Below, in pieces: positions 1-5,254 of a DNA stretch of 5,254 bases. Below the pieces are notes generated by a model that saw only the letters and a list, made by a program, of their open reading frames with translations, did no database searches and was not told the DNA's origin. The position numbers and the translations under genes were made by a program. Origin of the DNA: Thermoplasmata archaeon (GTDB taxonomy: Archaea > Thermoplasmatota > Thermoplasmata > Lutacidiplasmatales > UBA184); assembly GCA_030044105.1 (NCBI GenBank), contig JASHWL010000190.1, positions 1 through 5,254 of the forward strand, in the 5' to 3' direction. Each line of letters begins with the position of its first letter. Position 1 is the first letter of the stretch.

Positions 1-684
1 CTGTTCCCCCCGGGCCTCTTCGAGAAGTACGAGGAGGTGGAGCTGCTCGAGACGCTCCGGCTCGAGCAGGGCTGGCGGCTCCAGCTCCTCCGCGTCCGCC
101 GGAAGGGACCGCTGCGGACGGCGGCGGAGCTGGAGAAGGAGTCCCGTCGGATCCGGGCCCTCTACGGGCTCGAGAGCTTCGAGCTCGTGGAGCGCCGGCC
201 CCGGACGCGCGACTACATCGTGCTCGTGCGTCAGCGGAACCCCGATCGACTGCGCCGCCTGCTCTCGCTCGCGGGCGGGGAGATCGCGCCCACCGCCCCC
301 TTCCGGCTGGACGCGGAGAAGGTCGTCGCGTCGTTCCGCGGCGAGGAGCGCGCCCTCCGCCGGGTGCTGCGTCGGCTCGACCGGGAGGAGTTCCCGTACC
401 GCATCCTGCGCTCGTCCGCGCGCCCGTTCGTGCCGGGGGATGCGACGCCGGTCCTGACGCCGCTGCAGGCCCACCTGCTCACCCGTGCGTGGGTCCTCGG
501 CTACTACGCGGTCCCACGCCGGATCACCCTCACGCGCCTCGCTCGGCTCGCGGGCCGCAGCGCGCCCGGCCTCGGGAAGGTGCTGCGCCGGGCGGAGGCA
601 CGGCTCGTCGCGCGCTGGCTCGCGTCGGAAGGCGCCGTCGCCGAGGAGGCCGCGCACGCCGGCGCGGCCGCGCGGGAACCGTAA
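1..684 (+). CDS. HTH_10 / bacterio-opsin activator-type transcription regulator, 5' partial
   Basis: This is probably a DNA-binding transcription regulator of the archaeal Bat (bacterio-opsin activator) HTH family; its target genes and signal are unknown. The frame is open from base 1, so the true start is probably upstream. A GTG at 37 could start a 215-residue protein, but the codons before it read as coding and leave no obvious leader. Of 227 visible residues, about 152-206 form the HTH: it opens with LTPLQ, carries the family signature GYYAVPRRITL and ends in LRRAEARL. The preceding ~150 residues are charged and contain GWRLQLLRVRRKGP, resembling the poorly characterised N-terminal region of archaeal HTH_10 proteins. 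I see no PAS, GAF or receiver domain, so it looks like a short one-component regulator. The C-terminal ~20 residues are Ala/Glu-rich and probably disordered. It ends in TAA 25 nt before dut, and co-transcription is possible. The family call is secure; the role is not. Confidence 0.85.
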   Translation: MFPPGLFEKYEEVELLETLRLEQGWRLQLLRVRRKGPLRTAAELEKESRRIRALYGLESFELVERRPRTRDYIVLVRQRNPDRLRRLLSLAGGEIAPTAPFRLDAEKVVASFRGEERALRRVLRRLDREEFPYRILRSSARPFVPGDATPVLTPLQAHLLTRAWVLGYYAVPRRITLTRLARLAGRSAPGLGKVLRRAEARLVARWLASEGAVAEEAAHAGAAAREP

Positions 685-685
685 A

Positions 686-700
686 GAGGGCCGCGCCCTC
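686..700. repeat. Perfect GC-rich inverted repeat between the regulator and dut
   Basis: GAGGGC and GCCCTC form a perfect 6-bp stem around a CGC triloop, starting one base after the TAA of the HTH gene and ending 9 nt before the proposed dut GTG. No T-run follows, so it is not a standard intrinsic terminator. It could be an RNA hairpin affecting dut translation, a processing site, or a small operator. Short GC dyads also arise by chance in sequence this GC-rich, so only the structure is certain, not its function. Confidence 0.4.
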
Positions 701-709
701 CGCGCGCCC

Positions 710-1153
710 GTGGTCCGGCGGGCGCGGGCGATCGTGGCCGAGCGCGTGCCGGACGCACCGCCGGTCGAGCTCCCGGCCCGCGCGACGCCGGGGTCCGCCT
801 GCCTCGATCTCGCGGCCGGCGAGGAGGTCGAGCTCTCCTCCGGCCGGATCACCCTCGTGCGGACCGGCCTGAAGCTGCGCTGCCCCTCCGGCACCTTCCT
901 GGAGGTCCGCCCCCGGAGCGGGCTCAGCTCGCGCGGCGTGCTGATGGTCAACGCGCCGGGGACGATCGACCGCGACTATGCCGGCGAGGTCCGCGTGCCG
1001 CTCACCTACCTCTTCGAGGGGACCTACCGGATCCGGGTCGGCGACCGGATCGCTCAGGTCCGCCTGGTCGAGGACGTGCCGGTCGGCGTGCGTCGGGGCC
1101 GGGTCGCGCCCGTCGCCGGACGGGGCGGGGGATTCGGCAGCACCGGTCGCTAG
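710..1153 (+). CDS. dut: dUTP diphosphatase (trimeric dUTPase)
   Basis: This enzyme hydrolyses dUTP to dUMP and pyrophosphate in the cytoplasm, keeping uracil out of DNA and supplying dUMP for dTMP synthesis. All five motifs of the homotrimeric family are present in the 147-residue product: I, ATPGSACLDL (25-34); II, RPRSGLSS (67-74); III, around IDRDYAGEV (86-94), with catalytic Asp87 and Tyr90, the residue that stacks on deoxyribose; IV, GDRIAQ (111-116); V, the glycine-rich tail ending GGFGSTGR (140-147). Motif III with its Tyr and the Phe-containing motif V favour dUTPase over dCTP deaminase or the bifunctional DCD-DUT type. The length is normal. The GTG at 710 was chosen because it leaves the usual ~24 residues before motif I. 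No Shine-Dalgarno sequence is visible, and GTG 734 is an alternative. Motif I has Cys31-Leu32 where Gly-Tyr or similar is common. The stop codon overlaps that of the convergent helicase. Confidence 0.95.
   Translation: MVRRARAIVAERVPDAPPVELPARATPGSACLDLAAGEEVELSSGRITLVRTGLKLRCPSGTFLEVRPRSGLSSRGVLMVNAPGTIDRDYAGEVRVPLTYLFEGTYRIRVGDRIAQVRLVEDVPVGVRRGRVAPVAGRGGGFGSTGR
1150..1153. other. Four-base CTAG overlap of two convergent stop codons
   Basis: The palindrome CTAG supplies TAG to dut (1151-1153, + strand) and TAG to the helicase (1152-1150, - strand), so the two genes overlap tail to tail. No room remains for separate terminators, and each transcript must end inside, or run antisense into, the other gene. 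CCGG tetramers flank the site symmetrically (1143-1146 and 1157-1160), but the stem between them has mismatches. Confidence 0.9.
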
Positions 1154-2445
1154 GCGCCGGGATAGAGCGTCGTCTGGACGGTCTTGGGCCGGGGCGGCGC
1201 GAGCCCCTGGCCGCTCTCGGCGTCGGCCTGCACCTTCTCGAGCATGTCGTGCATCCGGCGCTCGCGGGCGGACGCGGCGCGGTGCAGCCCGACGTCCCGG
1301 GTGCCTTCGGCGACCAGGACGATGGCGCGTCCCGATCGCGCCCGCCCCGTACGGCCGCGCCGCTGGATGGTCCGGATCACGTCGGGCACCGGCTCGTAGA
1401 ACACCACCAGGTCGGTCGCGGGGATGTCGAGCCCCTCCTCGGCCACGGAGGTCGCCACGAGGCAGTTGACCGTCCCCGCGCGGAAGGCGTCGAGGATCCG
1501 GATCTGCTCCTTCTGGGAGAGTCCGCTCTCCTCGCCGTGGGCGGCCTGGCCGACGAACCGCGCCGGGCGGACGGCCGGGTCCTGGAGGCGTTCGAGCTCC
1601 GCGACGAGCCGGTCGACCGTGTCCCGGAACTGGCCGAACACGATCACGCGCGCCGCGGGATTGCGCCGGAGCTCGTCCGCCACGATGCCGACCGCCCGGG
1701 CGATCTTCGGGTGTTCGAGCGTGACCGACTTCAGGCGACGCTGGACCTCCTCCACGTCCGGGTCGGTGAGGAAGGCCCGGGTCGCCGGGGTCATGCGCTG
1801 GCCCGGCCCCGGCGTCTGGCGGGCGAGGAACTCGCGGAGCGCGTCGACCCCTTGGGTCTCGATGAGCTCGAGCGCGTGGAGCAGCTTCATCGCGGCCGCC
1901 TGGGCCGTCACCGCCCTCCAGAGCTGGGGCGCGGGCTCCCCGCTCGCCCGCACGCCCGCGATCGCCCCGTGGAGCCGCTGGCCGGCGTCGAGGACCGCGC
2001 GCCGTCCGACCTCGCCGGACGGCAGGAGGTCGAGGGAGCGGAGGACCTGGATCTGGCGCTGCGCGGCGGCCCGCAGGCGGATGGCGAGGTCGCGCACCTC
2101 GGGGGGCACCGGGACCTCGACGGTCTCGACGTCGATGCCGTGGATGTACGGGGCGACGTCCGGGGAGAGGTCGGTGCGGTACTCGAACCGTTCGATCCCG
2201 AGATGGTTCCACACCTCCCGGATCCGCGCGAGCGACCCGCCCGGCGAGGCGGTCATCGCGAGCACCCGCGCGTTCGGTCCGTTCCGGTTCGCCTCTGCGA
2301 TCGCGACGTACGGGTAGTCCCCGACCGCCCGATGGGCCTCGTCAAACACGAGGAGGTCGATCGTGGCGAGCGGGAACCCGCCCTCGGCGAGGTCATTCGC
2401 GACCACCTGCGGCGTCGCGACGATGACCTGCGGCGGCCGCAGCAT
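1150..2445 (-). CDS. hef: C-terminal fragment of the Hef-type helicase (DEAH to motif VI)
   Basis: From the first ATG after the amber codon, 431 residues can be made, though ATG 2445 has no well-placed ribosome-binding site and the conserved frame extends 22 codons further upstream. Local positions: VIVATPQVVANDL (8-19, motif Ib region), DEAH (35-38), TAS (65-67), then an insert of roughly residues 112-240 with the Hef-like stretch MKLLHALELIETQG (186-199). RecA domain 2 follows with FVGQA (297-301), SQKEQ (310-314), motif V (331-340) and motif VI (361-368). After GTRD (381-384) there is only a basic tail ending VQTTLYPGA. Without the upstream Walker A it cannot bind ATP normally. The tail resembles the first half of a PCNA-binding PIP box but lacks the paired aromatics. 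No nuclease domain follows before the stop codon shared with dut. Confidence 0.75.
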   Translation of the reverse strand: MLRPPQVIVATPQVVANDLAEGGFPLATIDLLVFDEAHRAVGDYPYVAIAEANRNGPNARVLAMTASPGGSLARIREVWNHLGIERFEYRTDLSPDVAPYIHGIDVETVEVPVPPEVRDLAIRLRAAAQRQIQVLRSLDLLPSGEVGRRAVLDAGQRLHGAIAGVRASGEPAPQLWRAVTAQAAAMKLLHALELIETQGVDALREFLARQTPGPGQRMTPATRAFLTDPDVEEVQRRLKSVTLEHPKIARAVGIVADELRRNPAARVIVFGQFRDTVDRLVAELERLQDPAVRPARFVGQAAHGEESGLSQKEQIRILDAFRAGTVNCLVATSVAEEGLDIPATDLVVFYEPVPDVIRTIQRRGRTGRARSGRAIVLVAEGTRDVGLHRAASARERRMHDMLEKVQADAESGQGLAPPRPKTVQTTLYPGA

Positions 2446-2511
2446 CTCGGCCCGGCGCTCCGGGGGGATCGCGCCGGCGAGCGCGAGGGGCGTCGGCGCG
2501 AACAGCGCCTC

Positions 2512-2751
2512 CTAGACGCTCCGGGAGTGCTGCACGACGAGCGGGCGCGTCGGGGCGAGGAAGAGGACGGACCGCGTCGGGTAGCGGAGCAGGTACTCCG
2601 CGATCACCCGCAGGGCGATCGCCGTCTTGCCGAGCCCCGTCGGCAGCACGACCAGCGTGTTGTGCGCGACCGCGGTCGCGACGATCCGCTCCTGGTAGAG
2701 ACGGTCGTCGAGGGCGCCCGGGCGGATCCGGGGATGCTCGACGGCGGCCAC
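2512..2751 (-). CDS. hef: N-terminal fragment of the Hef-type helicase (Walker A half)
   Basis: This is the 79-residue piece that would be made if the TAG at 2514-2512 terminates translation. It has the Tyr-Gln Q-motif-like pair (19-20) after the IRPGALDDRLYQERI region, Walker A Gly-Leu-Gly-Lys-Thr (39-43) and motif Ia APTRPLVVQH (66-75), closely matching archaeal Hef over this span. It lacks the DEAH box and all of RecA domain 2, so it cannot hydrolyse ATP productively alone. Translation starts at GTG 2751; the same frame runs upstream to a TGA at 2799-2797 with no other ATG, GTG or TTG. It would be functional only through readthrough of the TAG or by complementing the downstream fragment, and neither is shown here. 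Confidence 0.6.
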   Translation of the reverse strand: MAAVEHPRIRPGALDDRLYQERIVATAVAHNTLVVLPTGLGKTAIALRVIAEYLLRYPTRSVLFLAPTRPLVVQHSRSV

Positions 2752-2760
2752 CCCTCCTCC
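2752..2760 (-). promoter_or_regulatory. Shine-Dalgarno-like sequence of the helicase gene
   Basis: On the minus strand GGAGGAGGG lies directly before the GTG at 2751. The first GGAGG leaves a 4-nt spacer, short but usable. It is the strongest SD-like match seen before any start in the window and fixes the helicase start. With the TATA-like core about 26 nt further upstream of its 5' edge, the 5' untranslated leader would be only about 9-10 nt. Confidence 0.55.
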
Positions 2761-2780
2761 GCGCGACTGGAGCGACCGGC

Positions 2781-2790
2781 ACTTAATTAG
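2781..2790. promoter_or_regulatory. Shared AT-rich TATA-like element of a divergent promoter
   Basis: ACTTAATTAG is the only clearly AT-rich decamer in this GC-rich intergenic region, and its core TAATTA (2784-2789) is self-complementary, so it reads the same both ways. Its centre is about 26 nt before the glycosyltransferase ATG (2812), the spacing expected of an archaeal TATA box for a leaderless mRNA. In the other direction it is about 36 nt before the helicase GTG (2751), giving a leader of about 10 nt. No convincing BRE is visible on either side. That TBP binds here in both orientations is inference. Confidence 0.55.
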
Positions 2791-2811
2791 AGGCCGTCAT
2801 CGCGGCCGCCG

Positions 2812-3954
2812 ATGCTCCCGCTCGGGGTGGAAGCGCTGCTGCTCCTCGGGGCGGTCCTGGTCCTCCTGTTCCAGGGCGTGGCGCTCCTGTTCGCGTTCCA
2901 GATCACGCGGCTGAAGCCCGTCGGGGCCGGCGCTCCTCCGGCGGCGCCCGAGCGCGTGAGCGTCGTGATCGCGGCCCGCAACGAGGCGTCCGATCTCGGC
3001 GCGACCCTCGATGCGGTGCTCGCCCAGGACTACCCCGATCTCGAGGTGATCGTGGTCGAGGGAGGCTCCACCGACGGGACCCGCGCGGTCATCACGGCGC
3101 GGGAGCCGGGCGTGCGGCTGCTCGAGGAGCCGCCGCTCCCCGCGGGCTGGGTGGGCAAGAACTGGGCCTGCTGGACCGGGGCGAACGCGGCCGCCGGGAC
3201 CTGGCTGCTGTTCCTGGATGCCGACGTGCGCCTCGCGCCCAGCGCGGTCCGCACCCTGATCGACTGGGCCCGGTCCGAGGGGGCGGACCTCGCCTCGATC
3301 GGACCGCAGGTCGAGATGGTCGGGTTCTGGGAGCGCGTCGTCCTGCCGTTCTACGTGCAGGTCGTCCTGACCTACTTCCGTACCCCTCGGATGCATCGGC
3401 CGGGGTCGCGCGCGGCGATGGCCAACGGGCAGTGCTGGGTGACCCGGCGCGAGGAGTACTTCGCCCGGGGCGGTCACGAGGCGGTGCGCGGTCAGGTCCT
3501 CGAGGATGTGGCGATCGCCCGGCGGTACCGCGCGGCGGGCCGGACGCTCCGCTTCGCCTGGGCGCCCGAGCTCGGGCGGACGCGGATGTACTCGGACCGC
3601 CACGAGATGTTCGAGGGCCTGCTGAAGAACGTGCACGGGCTCGACTTTTCGGCGGCCCGGATGGTCGGGTTCCTCGCCGGGCTGCTCGGCCTCTTCCTCC
3701 TCCCGCTCGGTCTGCTGCCGCTGGGCCTCGCGGCCGGCAGCCTTCCCCTCACGGCCGTCGGCGCCGTCCTGTACGTCGCCCTGTTCGGCAAGCATGTCGC
3801 GTTCGACGCGGCCATCGGCACGCCGGCCTACTACGGGCTGCTGTACCCGCTCGCCGTCGCCTGGTACCTCGTCCTCGTGACGACCTCGCTCGTGCGGGGC
3901 GTCCGCCGACGGCCGATCGCCTGGAAGGGCCGGGAGTACCCGGTCGGACCGTAG
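2812..3954 (+). CDS. Membrane-anchored family 2 glycosyltransferase (CrtQ/HpnB-like)
   Basis: This GT-A-fold enzyme probably transfers a sugar from a nucleotide-sugar to a lipid or isoprenoid acceptor at the cytoplasmic membrane face; donor and acceptor are unknown. The 380 residues hold an N-terminal hydrophobic segment (about 7-30), the GT2 opening VSVVIAARNEA (49-59), the nucleotide-binding stretch VVEGGSTDGT (81-90), PLPAGWVGKNWAC (108-120), the metal-binding D-A-D (136-138), the LED acid/base-type motif (230-232), and about three C-terminal membrane segments (285-309, 311-330, 338-360). The tail carries WKGREY (371-376). The GWVGKNWAC block and WKGR-Y tail recur in diaponeurosporenoate glycosyltransferase (CrtQ) and hopanoid-associated HpnB-type proteins, so I place it there at subfamily level only. 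ATG 2812 is the only start after an in-frame TAG at 2788. It has no SD and is probably leaderless. Divergent from the helicase; the aldehyde dehydrogenase follows after 49 nt. Confidence 0.9.
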   Translation: MLPLGVEALLLLGAVLVLLFQGVALLFAFQITRLKPVGAGAPPAAPERVSVVIAARNEASDLGATLDAVLAQDYPDLEVIVVEGGSTDGTRAVITAREPGVRLLEEPPLPAGWVGKNWACWTGANAAAGTWLLFLDADVRLAPSAVRTLIDWARSEGADLASIGPQVEMVGFWERVVLPFYVQVVLTYFRTPRMHRPGSRAAMANGQCWVTRREEYFARGGHEAVRGQVLEDVAIARRYRAAGRTLRFAWAPELGRTRMYSDRHEMFEGLLKNVHGLDFSAARMVGFLAGLLGLFLLPLGLLPLGLAAGSLPLTAVGAVLYVALFGKHVAFDAAIGTPAYYGLLYPLAVAWYLVLVTTSLVRGVRRRPIAWKGREYPVGP

Positions 3955-4003
3955 GACGCCCGCGAAGCGCTATCCGACCGCGCCGCTCGGACCTTTCGAC
4001 CCC

Positions 4004-5254
4004 ATGTCGGCTCCGGACTCCGTGGCGTACGAGCTCCTCATCGGCGGACGGGAGACCCCGGGCGCACGCGGCGAGCGCCAGGCGCTCACCGATCCGGCGA
4101 GCGGGGAGACGGTCGCGCGCGTCGCGGTGGGCTCGGCCGAGGACGCCCGCGCCGCGCTGGAGGCGGCCGAACGCGCGTTCCGGGAATCGAACTGGGCCGC
4201 GGACGACGGGGCGCGACGCGCGAAGGCCCTGCTCAAGCTCGCGGGGCTCGTCGAGGGACAGGCGGAGTCCCTCGCCCAGCTCGAGACGCGGAACATGGGG
4301 AAGCCGCTGCGCGAGTCGCGCGGTGACATCGCCTACGTGGTCCGGACGCTGGAGTACGTGAGCGGCCTGGCCGACAAGGTCGAGGGCGAAACGATCCCGG
4401 TCCCGGGCGCGCGGTTCGACTACACGGTCCGCGAGCCGGTCGGCGTGACGGTGCACATCGCCCCGTGGAACTATCCGCTGTTGCTCTCGGTGCGTTCGCT
4501 CGCGCCCGCGCTCGCGGCCGGGAACGCGGTGGTCCTCAAGCCGGCGAGCCTCACTCCGCTCTCGGCGATCGCGTTCGCGCGGCTCGCCCACGACGCGGGG
4601 ATCCCGGACGGCATCCTCAACGTCGTGAGCGGCCCGGGGCGCGAGGTCGGGGAGGCCCTGGTCGAGGATCCCCGGTGCGCCTCCGTGACGTTCACCGGGA
4701 GCGCCGAGGTCGGACGGCGGATCGCCGAGCGGGCGGCCCGCCGGTTCGTGCCGGCGACCCTCGAGCTGGGCGGAAAGGGCCCCGTGATCGTGTTCCCCGA
4801 TGCCGATCTCGATCGGGTCGCCCGTGGGATCGGCTACGGGATCTTCAGCAACGCGGGGCAGATGTGCTGGGCCGCGTCGCGCCTGCTCGTGCACGAGAGC
4901 CTGCGCGCGGCGCTGGTCGACCGCGTGCGGGCCGCGGCCGAGGCGCTGAAGCTCGGTCCCGGCTGGGAGGACGGGGTGGAGATGGGGCCCCTCGTCTCCG
5001 CCGAACAGGCGACGCACGTCCTCGAGTACGTCACGGAGGCGCGGGACGCCGGCGGCCAGGTCGTCACCGGCGGCGAGCGCGCGCGCGGTCCGCGCTTCGA
5101 CGCGGGGCACTTCGTCCGGCCCACGGTCCTCGCGGACGTGCCGTCGACCTCCCGCGCGGTGCGGGAGGAGATCTTCGGGCCGGTCCTCACCGTCGCCTCG
5201 TTCCAGGACGCCGAGGAGGCGATCCGCCTCGCGAACGACACGACCTACGGGCTC
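4004..5254 (+). CDS. NAD(P)-dependent aldehyde dehydrogenase, 3' partial
   Basis: This enzyme oxidises an aldehyde to a carboxylic acid with NAD(P)+. The visible 417 residues run to the window edge in frame; family members are about 480-500 residues, so the last ~70 are missing. Hallmarks, in order: PWNYPL with oxyanion-hole Asn156, cofactor-site Lys179 in KPASLTP, FTGSAEVG (230-237), ELGGKGP with general base Glu254 (254-260), catalytic Cys288 in GQMCWA (285-290), and EEIFGPVL with Glu389 (388-395). The Glu254-to-Cys288 spacing of 34 equals that of human ALDH2 (268-302). The sequence looks like the broad ALDH1/2/betaine-aldehyde group, but the substrate cannot be read from sequence. Ser182 replaces the Glu (ALDH2 Glu195) that favours NAD+, so NADP+ use is plausible. 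Trp289 after the catalytic Cys is uncommon. ATG 4004 gives a normal N-terminus; no SD or clear TATA is seen, consistent with co-transcription with the glycosyltransferase. Confidence 0.93.
   Translation, partial: MSAPDSVAYELLIGGRETPGARGERQALTDPASGETVARVAVGSAEDARAALEAAERAFRESNWAADDGARRAKALLKLAGLVEGQAESLAQLETRNMGKPLRESRGDIAYVVRTLEYVSGLADKVEGETIPVPGARFDYTVREPVGVTVHIAPWNYPLLLSVRSLAPALAAGNAVVLKPASLTPLSAIAFARLAHDAGIPDGILNVVSGPGREVGEALVEDPRCASVTFTGSAEVGRRIAERAARRFVPATLELGGKGPVIVFPDADLDRVARGIGYGIFSNAGQMCWAASRLLVHESLRAALVDRVRAAAEALKLGPGWEDGVEMGPLVSAEQATHVLEYVTEARDAGGQVVTGGERARGPRFDAGHFVRPTVLADVPSTSRAVREEIFGPVLTVASFQDAEEAIRLANDTTYGL

Larger units (their letters stand above)
1150..2751 (-). pseudogene. 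hef: Hef/FANCM-type DNA helicase interrupted by one in-frame TAG
   Basis: Hef-type superfamily 2 helicases remodel stalled replication forks and branched DNA in Euryarchaeota. Read as one frame from GTG 2751, this gene has 533 codons plus stop, with a single TAG (2514-2512) at codon 80. All helicase motifs are present in order: Walker A LPTGLGKT (36-43), Ia APTRPL (66-71), DEAH (137-140), TAS (167-169), VIVFGQFRDT (369-378), ATSVAEEGLD (433-442) and QRRGRTGR (463-470). The sequence on both sides of the TAG continues the Hef alignment without a frameshift, so a single base substitution explains the break. Dut and the glycosyltransferase also end in TAG, so reassignment to pyrrolysine is unlikely. 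A recent nonsense mutation, a strain variant or a sequence error all fit. Unlike Pyrococcus Hef (over 700 residues), it has no ERCC4 nuclease or HhH domain. The start is supported by GGAGGAGGG directly upstream. Family call strong; functional status uncertain. Confidence 0.85.

Noticed and set aside
33..40. GGAGGTGG as a Shine-Dalgarno site for the first gene
   Set aside because: No ATG, GTG or TTG lies at suitable spacing downstream, and the bases read as Glu-Val-Glu codons in a frame open to the window edge.
485..709. A longer dut beginning at GTG 485, adding 75 residues
   Set aside because: The extra segment overlaps the HTH coding region, is Arg/Ser/Pro-rich like a shadow frame, and trimeric dUTPases need only about 20-25 residues before motif I.
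530..2212. A 560-codon open frame on the minus strand across dut and the helicase
   Set aside because: It overlaps two recognisable genes in other frames. Its translation is a low-complexity Arg/Pro/Gly/Ala-rich product with no domain, as expected of a GC-rich shadow frame.
2512..2514. TAG as a pyrrolysine codon
   Set aside because: Dut, the helicase and the glycosyltransferase all terminate at TAG exactly where their families should end, and readthrough would run into antisense or non-homologous sequence. Not formally excluded for this one site.
1249..2790. A 513-codon plus-strand frame opposite the helicase
   Set aside because: It is the antisense shadow of the Hef motifs, rich in Arg, Asp, Gly and His with no recognisable fold, and is explained by high GC lowering stop-codon frequency.
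1887..2810. A 14-nt repeat, TCATCGCGGCCGCC, at 1887-1900 and 2797-2810
   Set aside because: One copy is ordinary coding sequence in the helicase; a GC-rich 14-mer match is within chance expectation for 5 kb of this composition.
2797..3795. A 332-codon minus-strand frame opposite the glycosyltransferase
   Set aside because: Antisense shadow of a clear family 2 glycosyltransferase, with a charged low-complexity product and no domain.
3955..4003. Possible terminator or promoter in the gap before the aldehyde dehydrogenase
   Set aside because: No T-run, no convincing stem and no TATA-like element at the right spacing from ATG 4004; the short CTTTC stretch is too weak.
3749..5110. A 453-codon minus-strand frame opposite the aldehyde dehydrogenase
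   Set aside because: The plus strand encodes every aldehyde dehydrogenase catalytic motif; this frame gives a repetitive Arg/Asp/Glu-rich product.

Overview
This very GC-rich window (about 70% by eye) looks archaeal. A bacterio-opsin-activator-type HTH protein and a Hef/FANCM-type helicase are both typical of Euryarchaeota. One gene starts with no Shine-Dalgarno sequence about 26 nt after an AT-rich TATA-like element, the usual arrangement for archaeal leaderless transcripts. The proteins are arginine-rich rather than strongly acidic, which argues against haloarchaea. A high-GC member of the Thermoplasmatota is my best guess, but this is inference.

Layout. (1) Positions 1-684 (+): 3' part of an HTH_10 (Bat-like) transcription regulator, open at the left edge. 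(2) Positions 710-1153 (+): complete trimeric-type dUTPase with all five motifs, 25 nt after the regulator; a perfect GC-rich hairpin sits in the gap. (3) Positions 2751-1150 (-): Hef-type superfamily 2 helicase, convergent with dut, the two stop codons sharing one CTAG. Its reading frame is contiguous but broken by one in-frame TAG at codon 80, between motif Ia and the DEAH box. It ends after the helicase core, without the ERCC4 nuclease of classical Hef. (4) Positions 2752-2811: 60-nt divergent promoter region with one AT-rich palindromic core. (5) Positions 2812-3954 (+): membrane-anchored family 2 glycosyltransferase of the CrtQ/HpnB-like type. (6) Positions 4004-5254 (+): aldehyde dehydrogenase, cut by the right edge.

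How the genes relate. dUTPase and the Hef helicase both serve genome maintenance (keeping uracil out of DNA; remodelling stalled forks), though they are transcribed toward each other. The glycosyltransferase and aldehyde dehydrogenase are co-directional with a 49-nt gap and may form a unit that modifies a lipid or isoprenoid; that link is inference. No RNA gene, mobile element, CRISPR array or long repeat was seen, and no gene-free stretch exceeds 60 nt.

I found no convincing new multi-gene system. The points most worth a second look are the amber codon inside the helicase, its nuclease-less C-terminus with a PIP-box-like tail, the shared divergent promoter, and the CTAG stop-codon overlap.
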